A DNA stretch of 64,000 bases from Euonymus europaeus (lineage: Eukaryota > Streptophyta > Magnoliopsida > Celastrales > Celastraceae), in NCBI GenBank assembly GCA_963580455.1, contig OY756962.1:22891001-22955000 (forward strand). The letters run 5' to 3'. Numbering within the stretch: the stretch's first letter is position 1; every line of letters starts with the position of its first letter. Of the stretch, positions 49,779 to 61,289 are shown piece after piece. Below the pieces are notes generated by a model that was not told the origin of the DNA, made no database searches, and was given only the letters and a program-made list of their open reading frames with translations. The position numbers and the translations under genes are program-made.

Positions 49779-52700
49779 ATGGATTTTGGGGTGGTGGGTT
49801 TTGATGGGTTGGTGGGTTCAGACACTACCAGTAGTGGTTTTGCTTCTCTTACTTCAGATCCTGAGACAAAACACAAGTGGTACGGATCTGGGCTGAACAA
49901 GCAAGAAAGATCTGGTTCTGCCACTGAAGATGATTGGAGGAGCTCAAAACTGAACAAAACTGATCATGATTTCTCATCTTCGAAGGTAATGCATCTGCTT
50001 ACTTGCTTAAAACAGAGAAACACTTAATTGAGCGATCTAATAGTGATATCTCTACTTTATATCTTGATATGCAGCCACAACAGCAGCAGATGCTGAGTTT
50101 CTCTTCCCCCAAAACTGAAGCTTTCTCTTTTGGGAGGACTCCACAAAGTGCAACTACATTGCCTTACTTTCAACTCACATCTTCTTCTGCTTATAATAGA
50201 AATACAGGTTTCTCATATGCCACATTAGGGCTTTTAAGGGCAAATGTTTGCTTGCGATGGGTTTTGTGTCTTTCGAGTATTTGTTTGCTTGTTAGTGAAA
50301 GATATCTTGCTATTGGTGTTTTTTTTTTTTTGGGTTTGATTCTGGGTACTGGTGGAAGGTCTTTTCATGGAAATCAATGGGTGGTCTTGTCGAGAAAAAG
50401 TCAAGGATTTTTTTCCTCTTCCAAGTCTCGATCTTGATGTTTTAGTGAATGAGATGAGCTTAATAAGTAAATTAAAGAGTAAACAAACGAGGAAGAGAAG
50501 AACCACACTGAGAGATTTTGAAATGCCCAAATCTTGATTGGTTTTTTCTCCTACTTTTCACATTTATTAAATTTTACACCTCCACTGTTGCTTTTGTTTT
50601 CTTGTTCAATCCCAGGAAAGATATTCATTATTGTTGAAGCGCTCAATCTAGAAAAAGAAGTTTTTGTTTTTGGTTGCCTTTGAGCTTCTAATTTGTTGTG
50701 ATGTGCCTTTTGATTTTGTGGTTAGGTTACAGCACTTTGGGATTCAATGGTGCAAATATGCATGGGGTTCTAGCTGGGGTTAGAGGACCATTTACTCCAT
50801 CTCAATGGATGGAGCTGGAGCATCAGGCCCTGATCTACAAATACATTACTGCAAATGTGCCTGTACCTTCCAATCTGCTTATACCCATAAGAAAAGCCCT
50901 TGAATCTGCTGGGTTCTCAAGCTTTTCAGGTGGCCTTCTCAGACCCAATGCTTGTAAGTTTTTTTTCTGTTCCTCTAAACAAGAAAAAGTAAATCCAGTC
51001 TGTTTATGTATGTCCATTTTCCTTTTTACCGAGAAGGTTTCCATGTTCCATTTTCACAAAAGGGTATACTTGTATACCCATAAGAAAAGCCCTTGAATCT
51101 GCTGGGTTCTCAAGCTTTTCAGGTGGCCTTCTCAGACCCAATGCTTGTAAGTTTTTTTCTGTTCCTCTAAACAAGAAAAAGTAAAAGCCAGTCTGTTTAT
51201 GTATGCCCATTTTCCTTTTTACCGAGAAGGTTTCCATGTTCCATTTTCACAAAAGGGTATACTTGTGCAGAAAGTTCTTGCCTATTTTCTTCTTGATTCT
51301 GTCCTAAAATGCTTTTGTAGACTATTGGTATTGTGATAAACTGTTCATCTCTAACATTGCACAGAGCCACAGAGTACCCTTTGAATTATTTTTATCAGAA
51401 AGTCTGATGTAAGAGAGTTCCATGTACACGCCAGTGTTGACTTGGTTCTAAGAACCGGCTGGTCCTTTACTTATTAATTCTTTCTACTGAGCAATCATTT
51501 AATTGTTCCTTTTTCCCCCTACTAAACCACATATTTTACTCTAGTTCAATGCACAAGATGCTGTGGAGTATATCAATCACTCGTAATGCTGTCCGTTTAA
51601 GCAAGAATTTAGCTAGCTTGTCCACTTAATAAAACTAATTTTTGCATATGGAATAAAATTTATTCGCTCTCTCTCTCCTTGGTTGTAGTTCTTTATTTTC
51701 TGTAATTGTGTGCAGTGGGATGGGGAACTTTCCATTTGGGATTCTCGAACAACACCGACCCTGAGCCTGGACGGTGTAGGAGGACAGATGGGAAGAAATG
51801 GCGGTGCTCTAGAGATGCGGTTGCCGACCAGAAATATTGTGAGCGGCACCTGAACAGGGGCCGCCATCGTTCAAGAAAGCCTGTGGAAGGCCAGACTGGC
51901 CATTCCGTTGCTGCAACCACTAACATTACGAAGCTCACACCCACCACTGCCTCCTCTTTGGTGGTGGCGGCAACTAATGGCAGTGGCACACATAACGGTC
52001 TAGCAGTTGCAAGCCATCTGCAGCACAAGAACTTGCAGCCTGGTGCACCTTGTTTCTCTGCAGCAACTCCTTGTAACAGGTAATGGAAAAAATATGCCTT
52101 ATGTATTGGATTTTCTATTCTTGCAGCATTTTTTTTTCTCTATACCTAATGCGAATTAGTATGGCTTTGTAGCTCCAAATGGCCATTCGTTCCTCTCTCT
52201 TGCTCTGTAGCAGTGCCTATTATATAACCTATCTATTGAATAAAGTTTTATAGAGACGGTTATTCTTCTATTAACAGAATTCAGGGATTACAGAGTAATG
52301 TTTGATATTGGTGTTGTGTTTGCTTTTAATGGGTTCAGAGTGTCAAGTGATTGTTGCATTTCTTGATTGTAAATTGTGTTGCAGAACATATCCAAACAAA
52401 GAAAAGGTGGGTGACCAAATGCAAGGTAACTCAGGTCTCTCCGTGCTATCTGCTCCGGTTGATCTAAAGTCTAAAGAAAATCCATTTTTGATTTCGAGAC
52501 AACAAACCTCGTATGAAGGATCACAAACTGAATTTGGACTCGTCTCCTCGAACTCCCTCCTGAACCCTTCAAGTAAAGGATCTTCATTAATGAGCTGCAC
52601 AAGTTTTGGTTCTTCTCAATCATTGGCAGACAAAGACAGGGAATCCCAACATTCCCTTCATCAATTCATGGATGATTGGCCGAAAAACCAGTCTGATCGT

Positions 52701-53165
52701 TCTTCTATTACTTGGCCTTCACTTGATGTGCAATCAGATAGAACACAGCTCTCTATTTCTATCCCCATGGCTTCAGATTTCACGTCTTCAACTTCGTCTC
52801 CTATTAACGATAATGCTACTCTCTCCCCACTCAGATTATCACGAGAGTTCTACCCAATACAGATGGGATTAGGAGTTGGTAATGTCTTTCATGAACAGAA
52901 CATTAGGCAAGCAAATTGGATTCCCATATCGTGGGAATCTTCCATGGGAGGACCACTTGGAGAGGTCTTGCACCATACCAGTAACAGTGCTGCTGACAGC
53001 AAGAATTCATCAGCACTTAACCTTATGACTGATGGCTGGGCCAGCAGTCCTCGGATGGGATCGTCTCCTACTGGGGTGCTGCAAAGGGCATCATTCAACT
53101 CACTTTCTAATAGCAGTGCTGGGAGCAGCCCAAGAACCAGAGAACAACAAGACCGAACAGACTAG
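49779..53165 (+). CDS. GRF2: Growth-regulating factor (QLQ and WRC domains), GRF1/GRF2-type, about 584 aa
   Basis: GRFs act with GIF co-activators in the nucleus to drive cell proliferation. My exons are 49779-49985, 50033-50207, 50726-50953, 51716-52079 and 52385-53165. Exon 1 encodes [14 protein letters not shown]. The QLQ domain (about 148-182, [20 protein letters not shown]) binds GIF. The WRC domain (about 218-260) has the C-x9-C-x10-C-x2-H set ([17 protein letters not shown]) and a basic RGRHRSRK. The tail holds [27 protein letters not shown] and [10 protein letters not shown], typical of the GRF1/2 group. The WRC exon carries a miR396 site. Two oddities: exons 1 and 2 join in frame only with a 47-nt intron or an indel (49986-50032), and 193 bp covering the end of exon 3 is tandemly duplicated. 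GRF2 versus GRF1 is called partly from its nearness to ANT. Confidence 0.9.
50880..51265 (+). repeat. 193-bp tandem duplication covering the 3' end of GRF exon 3 and its splice donor
   Basis: 50880-51072 and 51073-51265 are nearly identical. The differences I see are 8 versus 7 T in a T run, AAATCC versus AAAAGCC, and TATGTCC versus TATGCCC. The first copy contains the last about 74 bases of exon 3 ([20 protein letters not shown]) and the donor GTAAGT at 50954. The second copy repeats both inside the intron, with its donor at about 51147. Confidence 0.95.
51868..51888 (+). promoter_or_regulatory. miR396 target site in the GRF mRNA
   Basis: The 21 nt ending TTCAAGAAAGCCTGTGGAA, at the end of the WRC-coding part, match the conserved miR396 site of plant GRF transcripts as I remember it. 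It encodes RSRKPVE. The site is in an exon and in frame, so the transcript should be repressed by miR396. Confidence 0.92.
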
Positions 53166-54069
53166 CATGTCTAGCGACCTTATTGGCTAGACTGTTGTTG
53201 TGCTCCCGTTGCCAGCCTTGTAACCCTTCTGACCTACCAAGAAGTCTCTTGCAGAAGATAAGATTATCTGTTCTTTTTTTTAATCTGTTTGCTAAACATG
53301 AAACAATTAGCGTTGAAGTTGTTTTTTATTCTTAGTTTCATCATGTCATTTCCTGTCCATGATTTGCTTACTATGGAGTTGAGTACTTGACTAGGCAAAA
53401 GTCTATTGTATCTTATATTTTGTAATTGTAGGTATGAACTGTAAGCTAAGATTTTCATCCTTGAATGGAAATGTTCGGTGAGATTGTTTTTCTGTTGATT
53501 CAATGCTAGGTTTGTGTTGAGCAAACATGATATGGTTGTTGGGTAAAGTGGGGTATATATCTTTTTCAAGGTTGTGCTGGCGGAAATCCACAAATATGGC
53601 TCGTGTCGTGTTAGCCTGATTATTAACCACATACTGATTGTTGGTTATTTTTCTGCGGCTAAACCGTATAGACTCGGGAAGTAATACCCTTGTGCCTATA
53701 ATTTTGTTAAATTTGTATACATGGGGCATGTACCCTAGGAAATAGCCGGTTTTTTATTCGGTTTTCCTGAATGTTGGTAATTGGGCACGCGTATTGGGAG
53801 TATGAAAGTCCTGTGAGGAATTGGATTTGCACTTAGACATGGAAAAACTAACAATATCTTGATAATTAAGTTTGGACAAGGGCGTCCATTGGTGTTTTGT
53901 GACACTGATATTTTTTAGCTTGAAAGTCGATTGGACGAGTGACTCCTAGTTTCACTTAGGTTGCTTGGCCCGACACATAAGTGAGGGGATGTCCAGGATT
54001 GTATTTTTGGAAAAATAAGGCGACTCAATTGCATGAAAATGTCTTTCTCCCCTTGCCAAACTAGCATTA
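53166..54069. other. GRF 3' UTR and flank; no gene seen
   Basis: The sequence after the stop has T-rich, UTR-like composition to about 53750. Beyond that there is nothing recognisable up to the MITE. Confidence 0.6.
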
Positions 54070-54649
54070 GGGGTCGTTTGGTTCTTAGAATGATTTGAGT
54101 GGGAGTGAGAATGAGAATGAGAATGAGAGTGAGAGTGAGAATGGGAGTGAGAATGGGAGTGAGAATGAGATTTTGATTCTCACGTTTGGTATGTATAAAA
54201 ACTGGGAATGAGAATGAGAATGAAATTGTCTTTTGTCCATTATGTCCTTCCTTTATAATTATGCATAATCAAAATATTTTATTTGTGCATTTTTAATTAT
54301 ATATAATTAACAAATTATATAATTAAAAAATTAAAACAAAATGGAGTCAAAATTAACAAATTATATAAATAACAAATTAAAATAAAATAGCAATATATTA
54401 TTAATATTAATTTATCAAAATATATTAATTAATATTTAATTGAGGTCAAAATTGTCATTTGGATTGCCATTCCACGTGGAATTGGCTACTCCCACCTAAA
54501 AATGTGGGAATCAAAACGGAGGAGAGAGATATGAAGGAATGGAATGGAGCCCTCAAAATTTAAACAACCAAAATGATAATGATGGAATGAAATGGTTCAT
54601 TCCATAAACCACCTCTATTCCTCCTCTATTCTATCAACCAAACGACCCC
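54070..54649. mobile_element. Tourist-like (PIF/Harbinger) MITE, 580 bp, with TTA target duplication
   Basis: The ends GGGGTCGTTTGGTT (54070 on) and AACCAAACGACCCC (to 54649) form a perfect 14-bp terminal inverted repeat. The flanks are TTA at 54067-54069 and TTA at 54650-54652. A 3-bp TTA/TAA duplication and G-rich ends with TTTGG are the marks of Tourist elements. A GAGAATGAGAATGAGAAT-type minisatellite lies inside (54106-54172). No transposase frame. Confidence 0.85.
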
Positions 54650-55189
54650 TTACTGAGTGAGAAACGAAGTTCTTAAGAATCACTACTACAAGGACAAAGA
54701 ACATGTGTCATATATGTTTCAGCAAACATTTTGTGGTAGCTCATCCCTTCGATTGCTGCCATTAACAACGAATTCTTAACACTCTCAAATTGTTCACAAA
54801 TCACAACTTGATAACTGACAAGCTGCACCTTCGCCAGTGATTACAACAATTTGATAATGGAATTAGAGTATGACATTTCAACAATTATAAATAAATCAGT
54901 TATAAGTATCTGGCAATTTACTGGTAATTTTTTACTCAAAATATGCTATCTTTTGACATGTAATTCAGAATTCCAAATCACTAAACCTTACAAGACACAA
55001 TTGATAGCTTTATACATTCAAAGTTATTGCTTACGACAACTCTAAAAGTTTGTAAATATACACTGAATCCTGCGTCTAACCTTATGAACATAGAGCTTTA
55101 AATAGCAAATTACACCAAGAGCTCTACAACCTATGTATACCAAAGATATTCTGGAATCACATTCCGTCCATTAGTCCTTTCACAGATGC

Positions 55190-56110
55190 TTCATCTTGAC
55201 CGAAATGCTGAAACAGTAGAAACCTCCAACACAATGCCAATAAGTGGTGTGAAATATGAATTTCCCAAACAATTATCTACAAATTTAGTTATGGTATTTG
55301 ATCGATTTCTGAAAGACACATTTGTACATCGGTGCATGATTTCAGATGCCTTATATAGACACGTGAAGACCATCAACGTTAAAAATGGTCAAGTGTATCT
55401 AAAAGAACCGAAAGTCTCCATCAATCTCTCTTGTAGTGAACACACATTTGATCCACTTATTGCATTGATCACATATATTTGCATGAATTTAACAAGATTC
55501 TTATGTGAAACTATGTCTAGTACTTTCTTTTCTATAAAAAGACCATATAAATTAGTACAATTTTTTTTGATTAAATAATATGATAAAAGTGCTTATGATT
55601 TGCATACTAACTTCTTGAAAGAAAAGAGTTGTACTGTCATTTTTCTTGTTGAGAAAATAGACATCCTTGAGATTCAATTTATATCTTAATCTACTTTTAA
55701 TCATAAACTTTCGGAGAATGATTAAGTTTTTTTTTTTTTGTAAAATCATATTTTTTTTGTTCAAAAAAAAAACTAACTTGATGATGTTTTTAAAATATCT
55801 TGAAAGTTGAAATGACTCTCCTTTACTCGATACAATGTTTGAGAAATTGAATAGTTTCCCTCTGTTTTGTCTCACGCTCAAAAATTAGTTTATGCCTGAT
55901 ATTTCTAAACTTCCCTTTATAATTTTCCTAAAAAAATATTTCCTTGAGATGACATTTATCTTGCTTCAAATGTCTACAACTATCGTTAAAAAAAGTATGG
56001 AGCGGAATTTACAACAAATCCTTCCCTAAATGGCTTTTTAGCCATTAATTTTTCAATAGATGGTTGAGATGAGATAACTTTTGTTCTGATTGGATACACC
56101 CATTGTTGTA
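55190..56110. repeat. Dispersed repeat of unknown type, relative at 61290-62110
   Basis: The block at about 55310-55370 (ACATTTGTACATCGGTGCAT) resembles about 61965-62020 (AAATTTGTACATACGTGCAT). The block at 55970-56090 (AAATGGCTTTTTAGCC...GGTTGAGATGAGATAAC) resembles 61310-61400. Read on the minus strand, the first pair gives similar peptides (CLYKASEIMHRCTNVS versus CLYMSSKVMHVCTNLW), which hints at an old coding sequence. The order of the two blocks differs between the copies. Identity unknown. Confidence 0.5.
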
Positions 56111-56219
56111 CCCCATTTTTGCTCGAACCTCAAAAATAAAAATTCAAAATTGAGATAAATCCATCCAATTTAAAATGAGTCCTAATCTAAATTAAGTTTT
56201 GGCCCAAGTATTCCCTAAT

Positions 56220-56600
56220 CAATAAGTGGGGCCTCAGAGACCAGCAAATCTTTCTTACGACTATAACAAACCGTTTCCAATACTGACCCAGGCTCTGACT
56301 CATCATCATATTCATCATCAGAGGCCACCCTCATCTCTTTTGGTTTCTTGACAGGAACAAGCTTCGGTACTTGAATCTTCTTAGGCGTAGTAGTAGTAGT
56401 AACAACAGGAGGCTTTACTGCTTGTTTCTCCTTCTTAGTAGAAGAATTGGACCCTGGTTCATTGATCTTGACCCCTCCATTCTTCTTAGGAGTTTCCTTA
56501 AATGTTTCCCAAATCTAAATCAATTGGAAGAATTTCCGTACTTGCGAACGCCGTCCTTGCATGAACTACAAAGAGTAAGAGAATAATGTGAGACAAACAA
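56220..56600 (-). pseudogene. Start of an LTR-retrotransposon internal region, broken gag-like frame
   Basis: Downstream of the primer-binding site on the minus strand, an ATG at 56562 starts MQGRRSQVRKFFQLI and then stops. The neighbouring frame continues ETPKKNGGVKINEPGSNSST and KKIQVPKLVPVKKPKE to a stop near 56223. The Lys/Pro/Ser-rich make-up suits the N-terminal part of a plant gag or leader protein. The rest of the element is missing to the left, so the copy is truncated. Confidence 0.5.
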
Positions 56601-56670
56601 TTATCAAGTATGACCACGCTATGTAAACAAGTATCTATGCAAACAAAACAATGGATCAAGTATAAGCTAC

Positions 56671-56690
56671 CGTCCCCGGCAACGGCGCCA
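56671..56690 (-). other. Primer-binding site of an LTR retrotransposon
   Basis: On the minus strand TGGCGCCGTTGCCGGGGACG follows the LTR end after a 6-base spacer. TGGCGCC... is the primer-binding type of some plant Ty3/Gypsy elements, which I recall as matching tRNA-Arg in Ogre-like elements. Confidence 0.65.
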
Positions 56691-56696
56691 TAAACT

Positions 56697-58037
56697 TGTT
56701 GAGTCTAAAATAACCTACTAGCAAGTGCACTAGTCAGAAGAATAGTATAAGTGGTCAGTAGAGATCGTATCCACAGAGACGGAGATATGACTTAATCCAA
56801 TTGTTTATTTACATATAATTATGGATAATGCAAGAAATTAAAGTTCCACTCAAGTTGATTTGGTTTGCAATTTAAAAGGAATACAAGCTAGAAAAGTAAA
56901 GTGTTTTTTGGAATTTTTATATTGAAGAATGCAAATGCTAATGCAATTTATCACTGGGCAAGTTATACTAATGCAATGAATTCAAGTAGAAGAATGAAGC
57001 ACCAAGACTTCGAAATCCACCAAGGGTCGATGTACAAACACAATCAATTCACTCATACATTTATCAATCCGGGTATAACGAATCCGTACCTAAGTCGGTT
57101 TTAGCGCACTCAAGCCAATTTCCCTCATATCAATCACTAGCCATCTTATTGGTCTAGGTTGTAAGTTCCTATCAACATTCTAGCCATCTTAGTGGTCTAG
57201 ACATGCATAAGAATTCATGAATGCTCAATGGAAATAGGATTCATACAAACTTGTTCCAAACCTAATGGAAACAACAATTGCAATCTAAGGTCCCAAGAAG
57301 CATGATTAAATAGATATTTCACCATCTACAAAATCCATCGAACAAATCCATTCAAAACCCTAAGTGGTGATCAAGCACAAAGAGTAAGAAGAATTCACAA
57401 TAATCATAGAAACCAAAGATTTATATCCAAAAAGATTCACATATCAACAAATCAATTCATATAAACATCATTCAACCCAAGGCTTCATCCTAGCCTTGGT
57501 GATAAAGAGTTTAGTTACATATAGAGAGAGAAAGAGATAAGCAAAGAGAGAGAAACATAATGGTAGAACCCAAAATCGGAAGAAATGTAAGCCAAGATGG
57601 AGAATCCATCCTTCAAGCCTTCAATCCTCCTTCTTTCCTCTGTTTTTCGCTCCCTGGAACAGCCGTTCGATAGCTTCAAAAGTATCTGTTTTTTAGGGCT
57701 TTCGCGAGATAAAACTGCCTGACTTTAGTGCAGGGGCGCCTAGGCGTGTAGGAATTGCGCCTAGGCGCCCTTCTAGAAATGACAGTTTTCTTGAATTTTA
57801 GCATTGTCCCCTGATCCGTGCGCGGCCCGGACCGCCCAGGCGTGTATAAATCACGCCCAGAATACTTTGGAAGCTTATTCTTGCCCTCATCTTGCCCATA
57901 TTAACCATCTTTTTGTTCCGCACCATCAATTGCCTATCAAAATCCAAAATGATAGATAAATGTACCGAAATGATAATATCAATGAGATAATATAGGGTTA
58001 TTATCACCAAAAACAATAGGTATATTCATACCTATCA
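56697..58037 (-). mobile_element. Ty3/Gypsy-type long terminal repeat, 1341 bp
   Basis: On the minus strand the LTR starts TGATAGGTATGAATATACC at 58037 and ends GACTCAACA at 56697, just before the spacer and primer-binding site. Starting TG, ending CA and an adjacent PBS define it as a 5' LTR. It contains GCGCCTAGGCGCCC-type palindromes near 57734-57775. No second LTR is in the window. Confidence 0.65.
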
Positions 58038-58099
58038 GTGCCACATAAGGCTACGAAGTAGCGGTCACCTACAGTCCAAACTTTATATCAAAGAATTGA

Positions 58100-61000
58100 T
58101 CCAAATCATTAAGGCCCGTTTGTCACATATCTTGTAGCTGGCCCAACAAAGCAAACTCATTGTCATTAATTTAAGGTCAGGCCCGGCCCAGATTAAGGGT
58201 CTCTAACCTAATGGAAGAAGGAGGGACGCAGAGGAGAAAGAAGAGGAGGGTGCCGTTGCTGAAGCCGGAAAGGAAAGATAGAGAAGAGAGAGAGAAGGAA
58301 ACACTGGAAAAGGAAAGAGAGGGAGGGAATCTCCGGAAGAATGGTAACAAATTGGGTGGCTCTTAGGGTTCACACGGAAGGGATTTCCAATCTTTGAATT
58401 AGGAAACAGTTTGAGTGATTTGAGGGGTTTTGGAGTAATGGAGGAAGAGATGATTGAGAAGTTAGAAAGGAAACGAAGTCAATAGGAGAAGAAGAGATCG
58501 GGGTTGGAAAAAAACTATAAATAAGGGGCTTCTTCATTTCGACGGGGGAAAGGAAAGAAAGATGATCGGATTTTTGGGGTTTCCTTTCTCTTTACTTACG
58601 GGTTTTTCTGGGTGAAGTGACCAAAATGGGGAGGAGTTCCAGAGAGAGTGGCTTGTTGGAGGAGAGAGTGGATCGGTTTTTCTGGGGAAGTTCTTTCCTT
58701 CGATTTTTTGAAATTTTCTGAAAACTTGCTTTCTCTTCAGCTATCTGACTTCTGTGTTATGGATTTTCTTTGGGTGTTCTGTGTTCTTTCGTTTCTTTGG
58801 TATCCCTGTTTTGTTGAACATCTAGTATTCGCTCGGTGGATTAAGAAGGTATATGCGAGTTCTGATTGTGTCTGGTTCACTGATTTTTGTTATATTCATT
58901 GCTGATTATTTCGTTCGTGTATATGATCATTGTCCGATCACTGTTTCATGCATCAATATGTTTAAGCATGTGAAGATCTTATTGATTATTAGGTCAGACT
59001 TTGAATTTCCTATGGCTCTATCTGATTGCAGGCTCCAAAGTTGAAATGTGTTTGTTTTCGATTTTTTATATCTTGAATGTCTGAGTGCTTCCTGGTTTTG
59101 TGAACAATATTTGGTCAGTATATTTTTGATGATATTCAGATTTCTGAAACTGGTTCCTATGGATTTATTGTTTATTATATGCTTAGGATGCCATATTACT
59201 GATTGTTTTCATTATATGATGTTTCTTGTATTTGTTTCATGATATGGATAATAGTTGAGAAAGTTTATTCTCTTTGAATCACTTGGTGGAATCCTGGTAA
59301 TTGTGGTTAAGGAATCTCATGGGTTTGTGTTGGGCTTTGCAATATGTCATAATTGTACTTGAATGATTTACTTGAGTTTGAAGTTTGAACATGGAAAACC
59401 TTAAATAGAAATTGGGTTGGGCTTGTGAATTAAAATGAGTTAATTAATGGTTGAATGGATTGGGCTGCCGTTAGAATTGGGTTTTTCTTTTTAATCAAGT
59501 ATTGGGCTTTGTTATGAATGTTATTTGGAGATTTTTGATTAAAAATTGTTTTTTGCTTGTTGGATCCATGAATCATCCCATTTCATGAGGCAATTAATTA
59601 TAAAATCTCAATCATACTAATTTAATAGTATGGTTGTAATAATCGATTGACAATAAAAAAAAGGAGAATCGAGGTTGCATGCTATTCATAATTTTTTATA
59701 TGCAATTTAAAATGTGTTTATATGTGAATGTTATTTGAAATATGTTTATATGTGAATTGAATAATTGATTTGATGATTGTTTAATTTATGTGTTAATTAT
59801 GTGATTTAATATTTTAATATCTTTGTTTGGGGGATTTGCGATAATTTAATATCGTACAGTCTCCACAAAAAAACTCGGTTTCCAACATTTTGTCTTTACT
59901 TTATTTATCTTACTTATTTTTATATTATTGTCTTTCTTATTATTTTACATATTTTTATTTTATTTTCACTTTATTTTATCAATTTATTTTACTTTATTTA
60001 TTTATTTTCATTTTCATTTTATTCTTATTTACCCATATCTTATTTTATTCTTTATTTTTCTTATCTTTATTTTTGTTTTATTTTTATATACGTACATGTA
60101 TAGATGTATTTGTGCTTCATTTTTTTTATTATTTTATCTCATTTTCATAACTTTATTCATTATTATTTCCTTTATATTGTTTTCTTTGTATTATTTTGAA
60201 TTTTATTTTCATCTTATTTTTATCTCTATTTTTATTTTTTTATTTTTATTTTTATTTATCCATATCTTATTTTATTATATATATATATATTTATCTATAT
60301 CTTATTTTATTTTCATTTAATTAAATATAATATGGGTATATCTTTGCTCTAGTTTCGTATTGTAATTATTATTATTATCTTATTTTATGTTATTAACTTT
60401 ATATTATCATTATGTATTTTTATAATATTTTATGTGATTTACATTTTGTCTTTATCTCTATTTTTATTCTTATTTTAATTTATGTTATTGATTACTATTT
60501 TACATTTTATTTTACTTTATTTTAAACTTATGTATTATATAAAAGTTATATTAAAAGTTTTTGCCTACGCTGGAATCTATTTGAGGAATGCATTGGATGC
60601 ACAATCGGAAAGATTCTTGAGGTGAGAGTGTTTGTTGGGAAATTTGACCATTGGATGGAAAAACCCCATAAACATCAATATTAAGACTTTTGATATAGTT
60701 TTTTTTATATATTATAAATTTTTTATTATATTTGAAAATAGTTTATAAATATATTTTCTAAGTTCATTTTATTTTATTTTGATATAGCCATATATTTATT
60801 TAAATTATTTTATTCTATATAGCTACTACATTTTTTCTAAAGATTATTTTTATTCTATATAGTTTTGTATAATTTATATAATTATCATATTTTATATATG
60901 TCACAATTAATATTTTCAGAAAAATCATTTGATGGGATAATAAAGGATTAAGTTGACAACTGTTTTTAAAACAGACGTTATGGGGTGTCTCACACTTTCC

Positions 61001-61140
61001 CCATACATAATAAACTCACTTACCCGTTTTCTGGATTTTCGCAGATCAAACTATTTTTATGATGACCAATTGCACCTATTACAATTGGTGGAGACTCTTT
61101 TAAATTTCATTTCGCAAAACCGGTTGCGACACCCATGAAA
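58100..61140 (+). mobile_element. Long LTR-like region, probably a second Gypsy-type LTR
   Basis: A purine-rich leader begins near 58211 (a 51-codon frame MEEGGTQRRKKRRVPLLKPE that soon stops). A TATA box-like CTATAAATAAGGGG at about 58515 is followed by a CT-rich start region. Near 60975 there is ACGTTATGGGGTGTCTCACA with CTTTCCCCATA, and near 61080-61135 TTGGTGGAGACTC followed by CGCAAAACCGGTTGCGACAC. I recall these blocks as frequent at the 3' end of long plant Gypsy LTRs. The limits are approximate. It has no coding capacity. Confidence 0.4.
59885..60540. repeat. T-rich low-complexity tract (TTTTATTT-type)
   Basis: About 650 bp consist mostly of TTTATTTTA, TTTATCTTA and TTTTCATTT variants with very little G. 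The long frames in it (FYLFIFIF-type) are composition artefacts. Confidence 0.85.
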
Positions 61141-61289
61141 ATTCAATAATTTTTTCATCAGATACAAGTTATTGGCAATACAACCAGTGGCACATATCAA
61201 GTTGTCATAAATTTTTTTAAATTGAAAACAATTAATCTAACCTAATGGTCAAGCATTCTTAATAATTTTATTTACGTATTATTTTCTAC

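Noticed and set aside
55186..55578. 130-codon + frame
   Set aside because: Similarity to the second repeat copy is better explained on the minus strand; no domain or gene structure supports this frame.
59890..60320. Two overlapping + frames rich in Phe, Tyr, Leu and Ile that look like membrane proteins
   Set aside because: They are translations of a T-rich low-complexity tract.
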